Positions 1 through 5,143 of a stretch of 5,144 bases of DNA are shown piece by piece. Below the pieces are notes generated by a model. The model saw nothing but the letters and a program-made list of their open reading frames with translations. It searched no databases and had not been told where the DNA came from. Source of the stretch: an uncultured Olsenella sp. Lineage in GTDB: Bacteria; Actinomycetota; Coriobacteriia; Coriobacteriales; Atopobiaceae. Numbering within the stretch: position 1 is the first letter of the stretch; every line of letters begins with the position of its first letter. Where the stretch lies: NCBI GenBank assembly GCA_959598545.1, contig CAUGFC010000118.1, positions 1 through 5,144 of the forward strand, given 5' to 3'. The translations under genes and the position numbers were made by a program.

Positions 1-290
1 TGGGCGTCCGGGGGAGAGAGGAGGCGCTCTGGGGCCTGGCGGACGAGCTGGGCCTCCAGGCGCTCCGACGCTTCGCCTCGGTCGTCGGCGAGTCGCTCGC
101 CTTTGGAGTCCCCCTGGCAGGCGCGCTCGAACGCCAGGCAGAGGCCATCCGCGACGAGCAGCGCGCCCAGGTCGAGGAGGAGATAGAGCGTGTGCCGGTG
201 AAGATGCTGATCCCGCTGGGGACGCTCATCGTCCCCGCGATGTTCCTTGCGATCCTCGGCCCCCTGCTGGGGTCCGTGGCGGTTGGGTGA
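1..290 (+). CDS. tadC: TadC-like pilus assembly platform protein, C-terminal fragment (5' end outside window)
   Basis: The open frame (codons starting at position 3, 95 residues to the TGA at 288-290) matches the C-terminus of the type II secretion F-like (T2SF) family as found in TadC. A soluble helical part rich in Glu and Arg includes the GxPLAGALxRQAExIRxEQ pattern. It is followed by a P-V-K-M-L-I-P-L stretch and one hydrophobic segment (about nt 204-287) ending in ILGPLLGSVAVG. The 'PVK-x-L-x-P-L...P-A-x-F-x-x-x-L-G-P' ending is characteristic of TadC. In the Tad system TadB and TadC form the inner-membrane platform on which the TadA ATPase acts to assemble Flp subunits. The flp gene immediately downstream supports the call. 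The stop overlaps a GTG at 287, which I do not think is a real start. The paralogue TadB is less likely because of the position next to flp and the ending motif. Confidence 0.88.
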   Translation, partial: GVRGREEALWGLADELGLQALRRFASVVGESLAFGVPLAGALERQAEAIRDEQRAQVEEEIERVPVKMLIPLGTLIVPAMFLAILGPLLGSVAVG

Positions 291-297
291 CGGAGGT

Positions 298-312
298 GCC
301 GGGGAGACCGGC
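298..312 (+). other. GC hairpin between tadC and flp, just before the flp ribosome binding site
   Basis: GCCGG (298-302) and CCGGC (308-312) are perfect reverse complements around a 5-nt GGAGA loop; a U-G pair (297/313) could extend the stem to 6 bp. No T-tract follows, so it is not a canonical intrinsic terminator. Its place in the only real spacer of the pilus genes, directly ahead of the major-pilin Shine-Dalgarno, would suit an mRNA processing or stability element. That function is inference, and a short stem like this is common by chance at this GC content. Confidence 0.35.
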
Positions 313-326
313 GGAAGGGAGAGGTG

Positions 327-521
327 ATGGGAATGGGTCGTCTCGGGGAGAGGGCGAAGGTCGTCCGGTCCGTGCTCGCGGACACGTCGGGACAGGGCAC
401 GACGGAGTACGCGATCCTGGTCGGCGTCCTCGTGGTCATAGCGATCGTGGCCATCCTGGCGTTCAGGGACCGCGTCTCGGAGCTGTGGGACGCGATCGCC
501 AGCGGCATCAACTCGCTGTGA
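327..521 (+). CDS. flp: Flp family major prepilin
   Basis: A 64-residue prepilin. A basic 22-residue leader ends in T-S-G and is followed by the mature N-terminus Q-G-T-T-E-Y-A-I-L-V. This is the class III prepilin site: cleavage after Gly, with Glu at +5 followed by Tyr, the Flp hallmark. The next 20 or so residues are a continuous hydrophobic helix, and a short amphipathic tail ends in SGINSL. The mature subunit would be 42 residues, within the usual Flp range. Cleavage and methylation would need a TadV/CpaA-type peptidase, not in this window. I chose ATG 327 because the purine-rich GGGAG at 317-321 lies 5 nt upstream; GTG 324 and ATG 333 are alternatives, and none changes the mature pilin. 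It follows tadC by 36 nt and overlaps the next gene by 4 nt (GTGA). Confidence 0.93.
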   Translation: MGMGRLGERAKVVRSVLADTSGQGTTEYAILVGVLVVIAIVAILAFRDRVSELWDAIASGINSL

Positions 522-964
522 GAAGGCGGGTCCTCCTCGTGGTCGCAGCGCTCGTCGCCGCCTGCGGGGTCGCTGCGCTCGTCGGGGAGGGCCGCCCCGC
601 CGGGGGCGGGACGGGCGTGGGGGACCTGGTGCTGCCATGGTCCGACGAGGTCGACGGGGTGCTCGAGGAGAAGGGCGTCCCGTTCAGGAGGACCGGGTTT
701 CGAAGCGACCGCGACGTTCGAGAGGAGGCGTCGGCACTTCTCGCCGATCGTCGCGAGGAGGGTGACTGCGCGCTCATGCGCGCGGGATACCTCGACCTCT
801 TTGGAGGGACATGGGGATGCGTGCTGCAGGGGGTCGGCTGGGTGGAGATCTGTCTCGTCGGGGAGGAGGGCGACGGATGCGTCGTGGGGGTCTGGCGCAT
901 GGACGTCGGCGACGTCGCGCGGGAGCTCGGGACCGCCTCGGGCGTCTCGGGCAGTCAACAGTAG
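518..964 (+). CDS. Predicted small lipoprotein or membrane-anchored protein within the tad operon, function unknown
   Basis: A 148-residue product whose GTG start (518-520) overlaps the flp stop in a GTGA junction. There is no good Shine-Dalgarno, so translation probably depends on coupling to flp. The N-terminus is M-R-R-R followed by a hydrophobic run, with V-A-A-C at residues 13-16. That fits a lipobox with lipidation at Cys16, though the hydrophobic stretch is short and runs on to residue 22, so an uncleaved anchor is possible. A Gly-rich linker (about 23-35) precedes a compact domain with four cysteines (84, 101, 112, 121), an A-G-Y-L-D-L segment at 89-94, and W99, W108 and W126. Four extracytoplasmic cysteines could form two disulfides. 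Third codon positions stay strongly GC-rich in this frame almost to the stop, supporting a real gene although its last 88 nt also encode the leader of the next protein. I recognise no family. Its position among pilin genes suggests a surface or assembly role; that is inference. Confidence 0.7.
   Translation: MRRRVLLVVAALVAACGVAALVGEGRPAGGGTGVGDLVLPWSDEVDGVLEEKGVPFRRTGFRSDRDVREEASALLADRREEGDCALMRAGYLDLFGGTWGCVLQGVGWVEICLVGEEGDGCVVGVWRMDVGDVARELGTASGVSGSQQ
862..870 (+). promoter_or_regulatory. Ribosome binding site supporting the 877 start of the second Flp-like prepilin
   Basis: GGAGGAGGG lies 6 nt before ATG 877, inside the coding sequence of the upstream lipoprotein-like gene. It is the best Shine-Dalgarno match near the possible starts. 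GGAGG at 803-807 could instead serve ATG 811 or, with better spacing, ATG 817. These give longer leaders with no change to the mature protein. Confidence 0.6.
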
Positions 965-1128
965 AGTACCTGGTCATTCTCGCCGCGCTCGTCTCGGCGG
1001 TCATCGCGCTGGGACTGCTGTGGCATGCGGGGAGGGACGGGGCGCTCGTGGGCCTCGCGACCTCCTCGGCCTCCCACGGGGCCGGCCAGGGGGCCGTCGC
1101 CCTGCTCAAGGACGTTCTGGGGTATTGA
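877..1128 (+). CDS. Second Flp-like / TadE-type prepilin (minor pilin)
   Basis: An 83-residue product. A 25-residue, very Arg-rich leader (a run R-R-R-R-R at 10-14, ending G-R-L-G) is followed by the mature start Q-S-T-V-E-Y-L-V-I-L, again with Gly at -1, Glu at +5 and Tyr at +6, then a hydrophobic helix of roughly 18 residues. The mature protein would be 58 residues. Its tail is longer than that of Flp, polar and small-residue rich, and ends L-L-K-D-V-L-G-Y. I read it as a minor pilin or pseudopilin assembled with Flp. The start at ATG 877 rests on the upstream GGAGGAGGG. No ATG, GTG or TTG occurs in frame between 877 and the processing site, so the leader must overlap the preceding gene. 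The overlap is 88 nt. Codon third positions look normal for this genome only from about 961 onward, so the leader appears overprinted on the older frame. The next gene begins 1 nt after its stop. Confidence 0.82.
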   Translation: MRRGGLAHGRRRRRAGARDRLGRLGQSTVEYLVILAALVSAVIALGLLWHAGRDGALVGLATSSASHGAGQGAVALLKDVLGY

Positions 1129-1129
1129 G

Positions 1130-1603
1130 ATGGTCGGTCGGGATGACAGGAGGGGGCAGATGAGCGTCGAGGCGGCCGTGCTCCTGCCGGTCGCGCTCGT
1201 CCTGGTCGCCCTGCTCGTGCAGCCCGCGTGCGTCCTCTACACGAGGGCGGTCATGGCGGCGACGGCGAGCGAGCTCGTCCGCCTTGCCGCCACCTCGCGG
1301 GACACCGGCGACTCGCTGCGCGCGTTCGCGCTGCGCCGCCTCGCGGCCGTCCCGGACGTCTCCGTGTTCCACGAGGGCGGTCCCGACTCCTGGGAGGTCG
1401 AGGTTTCGGGGCCTGACGACGACGGGGCCGTGACGGCGTCGATAGCGGGCCGCGTGCGGCCCCTGCCCGTGCTCGGCGTGCTCGCGTCGGCGCTCGGCAG
1501 GGTCGAGGGAGGGGCGGTCGTCCTCGAGGTCGAGGTCTCGGGACGGGTGCGGGCCGAATGGATCGAGGGGGGATACGATGAGTGGGTCAAGATCTGGGAG
1601 TGA
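1130..1603 (+). CDS. tadE: TadE-like pseudopilin
   Basis: A 157-residue product with a 9-residue leader (M-V-G-R-D-D-R-R-G) and mature N-terminus Q-M-S-V-E-A-A-V-L-L-P, the TadE signature: Glu at +5, then a hydrophobic helix containing Pro. The helix spans about residues 15-37. It is followed by a helical stretch (T-A-S-E-L-V-R-L-A-A) and a domain of predicted beta strands with two E-V-E-V-S-G strands (residues 89-94 and 133-138). Length and layout fit the TadE family of processed pseudopilins needed for Flp pilus formation. Start ATG 1130 lies 1 nt after the previous stop with a weak G-rich RBS, so translation is probably coupled. The 3' end overlaps the TadG-like gene by 26 nt. Other plausible names are TadF or TadE/G-like, since these subfamilies cannot be separated reliably by eye. 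Confidence 0.85.
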   Translation: MVGRDDRRGQMSVEAAVLLPVALVLVALLVQPACVLYTRAVMAATASELVRLAATSRDTGDSLRAFALRRLAAVPDVSVFHEGGPDSWEVEVSGPDDDGAVTASIAGRVRPLPVLGVLASALGRVEGGAVVLEVEVSGRVRAEWIEGGYDEWVKIWE

Positions 1604-3635
1604 GAGGGGTCCCTCCGTCCGGGAGGCGGTCTTGCTGTTCCGGGACGACGAGGGCGGCTTCACGACGGTCGCCGCGGCGGTCTCGCTCCTGCTGAGCCTG
1701 ACGCTGGTCTTCGCGTCCGCATCGGCCGCCTGGGTGTCGGCTCGTTCGGCAGAGGTCCAGCGCGTGGCTGACGCGGCGGCGATGGCAGGTGTCAACGTGG
1801 TGGCGCGCTTCTCCACCATCGCCCAGGTCACGGACGCCTGCGTCCTGAGCATGGGGCTCACGGGGGTCGTCGTGTACGGAGGTGGCCTGGTGGCGTCGTG
1901 CGTGCCTGGGCTCACCTCGACGGGCCTCGAGCTCTGTGCCGCCGGGGGGAGGATACTCGAGGCGCGGCGTTCGTTCGCGAGTTCGGCGGCCGACGGCCTC
2001 GCCCGGCTCGAGAAGACCCTCCCGGCGCTCGTGGTGGCGAACTCCTCCTCGTGCGTCGCCGCCAACTCCGAGGACGGGCTCTCCTACGCGGGCTGCGCGC
2101 TCCCGTTCCCCACGACGTCCGCGTCCGACTTCTCCGCCCTCGAGGCTGACGTCGACGACGCACGGATGGGGGAGCTCTCGGAGCGGATGCGGGCCGCGTC
2201 GACGGAGGCCGAGGAGGCGAAGGACGCCGCGGACGACGCGCTCCTGCGCGGCTGGATGGCGGACTGCGGGTCGCAGCCCTACTCGCTCTACGAGCGTGCG
2301 TCCTCACTCGCGGGCCTGGGAGACGCCGCCAACCCCTACTACGCCTCGCCGGAGAGCTGGACCTTCGGGGCCGCGCTCATGCGGGCGCGCGAGTACTACG
2401 CCGCCCGGCTCGCCGCTGCGCACGTCGACGGGCGCACGCCGGAGGAGCTCACGGACGCGGCCTGCCGGCGCGCGTTCTACGTCTACGCCCTCGAGAGGGT
2501 CCGTGCGGGCTCCTGGGTCGAGCTCGCCGACGGGACCGTCGTCTCCGACCTCCCGAGCCTGCCGAGAAACGCGGACGAGACCAGGGCGTGCGAGCTCTAC
2601 ACGCGCCGGGACTGGCCCTGCACGACCGAGGGCGGTTCTCGCACGCTCCACTGCTCGCTCGCCTGTCCGGGCGCGCGGGGCGGGGCGTCAGGGAACGCGT
2701 CGCTCCAGGAGCTCGAGGCCGGCACGGTCGCCCCCTGCGACGAATGCCGGATGGACGTGGGGGACCTCGGGCGCGTGGCGGCGGCGTCGACCTCCATCGA
2801 GAACGGCTTCGAGCACCACTGGCGGATCATCGTCGAGGCGTCCGAGGACTACGAGGCCGCCCGTGCCGAGCTCGCGGAGGCCGAGAGGAGGACGAGGGAG
2901 CTCGCGGAGGAGGGCGAGGACGCCTTCTCCGACGCGCTCGAGGAGCTCTCCGCGGAGCGTCCCTCGCTGTGCCCGCCAGGCGCCTGGGGATGCGTGGCGG
3001 TGATCGCGCGCGGGGAGGGGGCCGTCGTCCCCACCGAGCTCACCGCCTCGTTCCTCGAGTCCGCCGAGCTTCCCGCGGGGTCGGCGGTCGCCGCGGCGAC
3101 GCTCGCCCCGGACGAGGCGACCGCCGAGAACAACGTCCTCTCGCGCTTCCTCGACTCCGTCTCGGCGGGGGACTCCGCGATCGGGGGCGCCCTGGACGGC
3201 GTGACCGACCTCTGGAGTGAGCTGCTGGTCGGATATGGGTCGGCATACGGGAGCGTCGCCGATGCCGGTTCGGAGTTTCTCGACGGCGTCGACGGGGTCC
3301 TGGGCGGCAGCGTCGGCTCCTGGCTGAAGGGGAGGCTCGGGGAGGTGATGGAGGGGCTCGGGTTCGACCCCGTCGACATGCGCCTCAGAAAGCCGGTCCT
3401 CACGAACACCCAGGACGTTCTCGACAAGGCCGGCTTCGAGCGGACGTCCACCGTGCGCTCGCTCGTGGCACGGCTCCCGGACGCCGCGACGCCGTACGAC
3501 TTCGCGCGCGCCGCCGGGGTGCTCCTCACGGGCGGGGAGGGCGGCTCGCTCACGATCGCGGAGCTGGAGATACCCGGGACGGACGTCTCGATCCCGCTCG
3601 AGGTCGACCTCTCGTTTCTGGGGGCGGCGCCATGA
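1578..3635 (+). CDS. Large cysteine-rich TadG-like pilus-associated protein
   Basis: A 685-residue product. Residues 1-27 are a polar leader ending in D-E-G-G. Residues 28-52 are a single transmembrane helix starting F-T-T-V-A. The Q-R-V-A-D-A-A-A-M-A-G motif at 61-71 is the clear mark of the TadG/Tad-domain family. The position corresponding to Glu +5 is Ala32, so processing as a pilin is doubtful. A second weakly hydrophobic segment lies at about 86-108. Most of the rest should be extracytoplasmic, with two Glu/Ala/Arg-rich, coiled-coil-like helices (about 188-224 and 419-460) and a C-terminal region (about 500-685) rich in Gly, Ser and Asp. I count 15 cysteines, including a cluster C338, C348, C359, C363, C387, C390 with CxxxC and CxxC spacings. 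ATG 1578 has a GAGGGGGG site 5 nt upstream. It overlaps TadE by 26 nt and the next gene by 4 nt. TadG is implicated in surface attachment or the pilus tip in other systems; a similar role here is inference. Confidence 0.8.
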   Translation: MSGSRSGSERGPSVREAVLLFRDDEGGFTTVAAAVSLLLSLTLVFASASAAWVSARSAEVQRVADAAAMAGVNVVARFSTIAQVTDACVLSMGLTGVVVYGGGLVASCVPGLTSTGLELCAAGGRILEARRSFASSAADGLARLEKTLPALVVANSSSCVAANSEDGLSYAGCALPFPTTSASDFSALEADVDDARMGELSERMRAASTEAEEAKDAADDALLRGWMADCGSQPYSLYERASSLAGLGDAANPYYASPESWTFGAALMRAREYYAARLAAAHVDGRTPEELTDAACRRAFYVYALERVRAGSWVELADGTVVSDLPSLPRNADETRACELYTRRDWPCTTEGGSRTLHCSLACPGARGGASGNASLQELEAGTVAPCDECRMDVGDLGRVAAASTSIENGFEHHWRIIVEASEDYEAARAELAEAERRTRELAEEGEDAFSDALEELSAERPSLCPPGAWGCVAVIARGEGAVVPTELTASFLESAELPAGSAVAAATLAPDEATAENNVLSRFLDSVSAGDSAIGGALDGVTDLWSELLVGYGSAYGSVADAGSEFLDGVDGVLGGSVGSWLKGRLGEVMEGLGFDPVDMRLRKPVLTNTQDVLDKAGFERTSTVRSLVARLPDAATPYDFARAAGVLLTGGEGGSLTIAELEIPGTDVSIPLEVDLSFLGAAP

Positions 3636-4123
3636 GCGGCGTCGGGGGAGGGCGTCGCCTCGCGTCGCTCGCGTCCCGGGAGGGGCAGATGACGGTGGAG
3701 CTCGCGGTGGTCACGCCCGTCGTCATCGTGGTCGCGCTCGTCGTGCTCAACCTCATGGGCTTCGTCGAGGCTTGCGCGGCGTTCGACCAGGTGGCCCTCG
3801 ACGCCGTCGTGGCTCATGGCGTGGCGCCGTCCGGCGAGCAGAGCGAGGGCCGCGCCGCCTCGGAGGTCCGCTCAGCGATCGAGGAGCTTCTCGGCAGGGA
3901 GGGCCGCTGCGAGGTGGAGGTGCGCGCCGAGGCGGTCGGCATGGGGGCGACCTCCTCCGGGCTGGTCATGTCGCCGCTGCTCACGCGCTACGTATGTACG
4001 TTGACCTATCGACCGTGGCCGCGCCTGCTGCGCATGCCGGGGGTGACCTACGAGGCGCCTCTCGCGCTGCGTCACGAGTGCGAGCTCGTCGTCGATCGGT
4101 TCAGGCCGGGGGTGGTGATGTGA
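3632..4123 (+). CDS. Second TadE/TadF-like pseudopilin
   Basis: A 163-residue product with an 18-residue basic leader ending R-E-G and mature start Q-M-T-V-E-L-A-V-V-T-P, again with Gly at -1, Glu at +5 and a Pro in the helix. The helix runs to about residue 44. The mature domain contains a helical region, an E-V-E-V-R strand near 95-99, and four cysteines (48, 94 and two near 127 and 150). Overall design matches the TadE-like protein at 1130, and together they could be the TadE/TadF pair of the classical locus, here separated by the TadG-like gene. The ATG overlaps the upstream stop in an ATGA junction, so translation is likely coupled, with only a G-rich stretch as RBS. I give no symbol because TadE and TadF cannot be told apart from this sequence by eye. 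Confidence 0.83.
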   Translation: MSGVGGGRRLASLASREGQMTVELAVVTPVVIVVALVVLNLMGFVEACAAFDQVALDAVVAHGVAPSGEQSEGRAASEVRSAIEELLGREGRCEVEVRAEAVGMGATSSGLVMSPLLTRYVCTLTYRPWPRLLRMPGVTYEAPLALRHECELVVDRFRPGVVM

Positions 4124-4127
4124 GGTG
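4122..4127 (+). promoter_or_regulatory. Ribosome binding site for the DUF192 gene
   Basis: GAGGTG lies 6 nt before GTG 4134, is fully complementary to part of the anti-Shine-Dalgarno sequence, and overlaps the stop codon of the preceding pseudopilin gene. This favours GTG 4134 over TTG 4131 and GTG 4125, though 4125 could use the G-rich run further upstream. Confidence 0.5.
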
Positions 4128-4133
4128 GGATTG

Positions 4134-4505
4134 GTGAGGCTGGTGTCGGACGAACGCCCGGGGACCGTCTACGAGCTGCGCGTCCTGGGAACCTGGCTCG
4201 AGCGCCTTCGTGGGCTGCTCGGCACGAGGCCCGACGCGGCGCCCGTCATGCTCGTGCGCTGTCGCTCGATCCACACCTTCGGGATGGGCTACGCGCTCGA
4301 CGTGGCGCTCGTGGGGGAGCGGGGCGAGGTGCTCGCCGTGCGGCGCGCCCTCGAGCCGCGAGCGACGCTCTCGCATCCCCGGGCGTGCTGCGTCCTCGAG
4401 CGGCCGGCGTCGGCGGAGCCGTGGGTCGAGGAGGGGGAGCACCTGCGGGTCGCCTCCCTGGTCCTGGGGTTCGAGAGGGTCTGTGCCGCCGGGGGTGAGG
4501 CGTGA
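4134..4505 (+). CDS. DUF192 (COG1430-type) domain protein
   Basis: The product is 123 residues from GTG 4134 (126 from GTG 4125). It shows the DUF192 pattern: an early R-L-R-G-L-L-G (about 24-30), then S-I-H-T-F-G-M-G-Y-A-L-D-V-A-L-V (45-60), the family's 'H-T-F-x-M-x-x-x-L-D-V-x-F' core, followed by G-E-V-L-A-V and a Pro-Arg turn. Many DUF192 proteins carry a signal peptide. This one shows no hydrophobic leader and looks cytoplasmic. The molecular function of DUF192 is not established. The gene starts about 10 nt after the pseudopilin stop and is followed 18 nt later by the FHA gene, so it appears to be part of the tad transcript. Whether it works with the pilus is inference from position. 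No truncation is apparent against the usual length of about 110-150 residues. Confidence 0.82.
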   Translation: MRLVSDERPGTVYELRVLGTWLERLRGLLGTRPDAAPVMLVRCRSIHTFGMGYALDVALVGERGEVLAVRRALEPRATLSHPRACCVLERPASAEPWVEEGEHLRVASLVLGFERVCAAGGEA

Positions 4506-4523
4506 TCGGAGAGGAGAGGCGAG

Positions 4524-5027
4524 ATGGAGTACCAGAAGAAGACCTGTCCGCGCTGCGGAGCGGAGCTCTACGAGGACATGGGGGTGTGCTACGGATGCCT
4601 GTACGACTTCACGAGGAACGAGTCCCGTCGCGAGCGTCTGCTGCCGGAGCCCCCGCTCGTCGACGGGGGCGGCCAGGACACGATCGCGCTGGGGGAGGCG
4701 CTCGCACGCGTCTCGGAGGAGGTCGGCATGCGGCTGAGCACGGCCTCGGTTGACGTGTGGATGGGCGTCCCGCCGGAGGGCCTCTCGCTCGGGCGCGACC
4801 CCTCGAACGACGTCGTCCTCCACTCGCCCGCGGTCTCGCGCAGGCATCTCCGGCTCGTCCCCACCTCGGACGGCATGGAGGCGACCGACCTCGACGCCAC
4901 GAACCCGACCCGCTATCGCGGCAGGGACCTGCGGGGCACCGTCATCGTGCCGTACGGGGACTCCGTCGACGTCTGCGGCTGCGCCCTCACCATGACCGGT
5001 CCGAAGGGCGCCCAGAAAAGTCTTTGA
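4524..5027 (+). CDS. Zinc-ribbon plus FHA-domain protein
   Basis: A 167-residue product. The N-terminus has two CxxC pairs (C8-P-R-C11 and C22-Y-G-C25) forming a probable zinc ribbon. A linker of about 40 residues follows, then an FHA domain from about residue 78 to 160. The FHA core is visible: G90-R91-D-P-S-N95-D96, then S105-R106-R-H108, then the D-L-D-A-T-N127 turn and G-D-x-V near the end. The Gly-Arg, Ser and Asn positions that contact phosphothreonine in known FHA domains are present. However, the usual S-x-N-G turn reads A-T-N-P, and the following loop differs from the consensus. The protein is probably a cytoplasmic phosphopeptide reader linked to a Ser/Thr kinase. ATG 4524 has a GGAGAGGAGAGG purine tract just upstream. 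As the last gene of the tad run, it may tie pilus assembly to phosphorylation; the partner is unknown. Confidence 0.87.
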   Translation: MEYQKKTCPRCGAELYEDMGVCYGCLYDFTRNESRRERLLPEPPLVDGGGQDTIALGEALARVSEEVGMRLSTASVDVWMGVPPEGLSLGRDPSNDVVLHSPAVSRRHLRLVPTSDGMEATDLDATNPTRYRGRDLRGTVIVPYGDSVDVCGCALTMTGPKGAQKSL

Positions 5028-5051
5028 CACGCGGGGCGAGTTTGGTATAGT
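5024..5051 (+). promoter_or_regulatory. Sigma-70-type promoter of tRNA-Phe
   Basis: A perfect -35 box TTGACA (5024-5029), a 16-nt spacer and a -10 box TATAGT (5046-5051), preceded by TGG, which gives an extended -10. Transcription should begin around 5058-5060, about 8-10 nt before the tRNA. The -35 box includes the TGA stop codon of the FHA gene (5025-5027). This is the only AT-richer patch in the window, which supports the call. Confidence 0.85.
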
Positions 5052-5067
5052 AATTCCCGCACCAAAT

Positions 5068-5143
5068 GGCTGGGTAGCTCAGTTGGTAGAGCAGGGGACT
5101 GAAAATCCCCGTGTCAGGGGTTCGACTCCCTTCCCCGCCACCA
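5068..5143 (+). tRNA. tRNA-Phe (anticodon GAA)
   Basis: A complete 76-nt cloverleaf with encoded CCA (5141-5143). D arm GCTC/GAGC with loop AGTTGGTA; anticodon stem GGGGA/TCCCC with loop CTGAAAA, anticodon GAA at 5101-5103; variable region GTGTC; T stem AGGGG/CCCTT (one G-U pair) with loop TTCGACT; acceptor GGCTGGG against CCCCGCC, discriminator A. The fourth acceptor pair is U-C (5071 against 5136), a mismatch; the other six pairs are Watson-Crick. The gene has its own promoter just upstream. No terminator separates it from the FHA gene, so read-through from the tad transcript is possible. Confidence 0.96.

Noticed and set aside
287..964. A 225-residue reading from GTG 287 running through the flp gene into the lipoprotein-like gene
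   Set aside because: From 287 to 517 it lies across the flp gene, whose pilin motif is unmistakable in another frame, and its peptide there is Gly/Arg-rich with no domain signal. Only the part from GTG 518 is supported.
1394..1542. A 17-nt near-repeat (1394-1410 and 1526-1542, one mismatch)
   Set aside because: Both copies encode the beta strand E-V-E-V-S-G in the same frame of TadE; GC-biased codon choice explains the similarity without a DNA-level repeat function.
1106..2065. A 319-residue minus-strand open frame opposite tadE and the start of the TadG-like gene
   Set aside because: No motif, no plausible ribosome binding context considered convincing, and the sense strand carries clear TadE and TadG signatures.
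1882..3003. A 373-residue plus-strand frame inside the TadG-like gene
   Set aside because: Extremely Arg/Ser/Pro-rich with no domain; an out-of-frame reading of the TadG-like coding sequence.
2849..3817. A 322-residue minus-strand open frame opposite the TadG-like C-terminus
   Set aside because: Ser/Arg/Pro-rich low-complexity peptide typical of an antisense shadow of a GC-rich gene.
4101..5030. A 309-residue open frame on the minus strand opposite the DUF192 and FHA genes
   Set aside because: It is antisense to two genes with recognisable domains and has a low-complexity Arg/His/Pro composition, as expected when stops are rare in GC-rich DNA.
5028..5067. Intrinsic terminator between the FHA gene and tRNA-Phe
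   Set aside because: I found no stem-loop followed by a T run here; the interval is accounted for by the tRNA promoter and its short leader.
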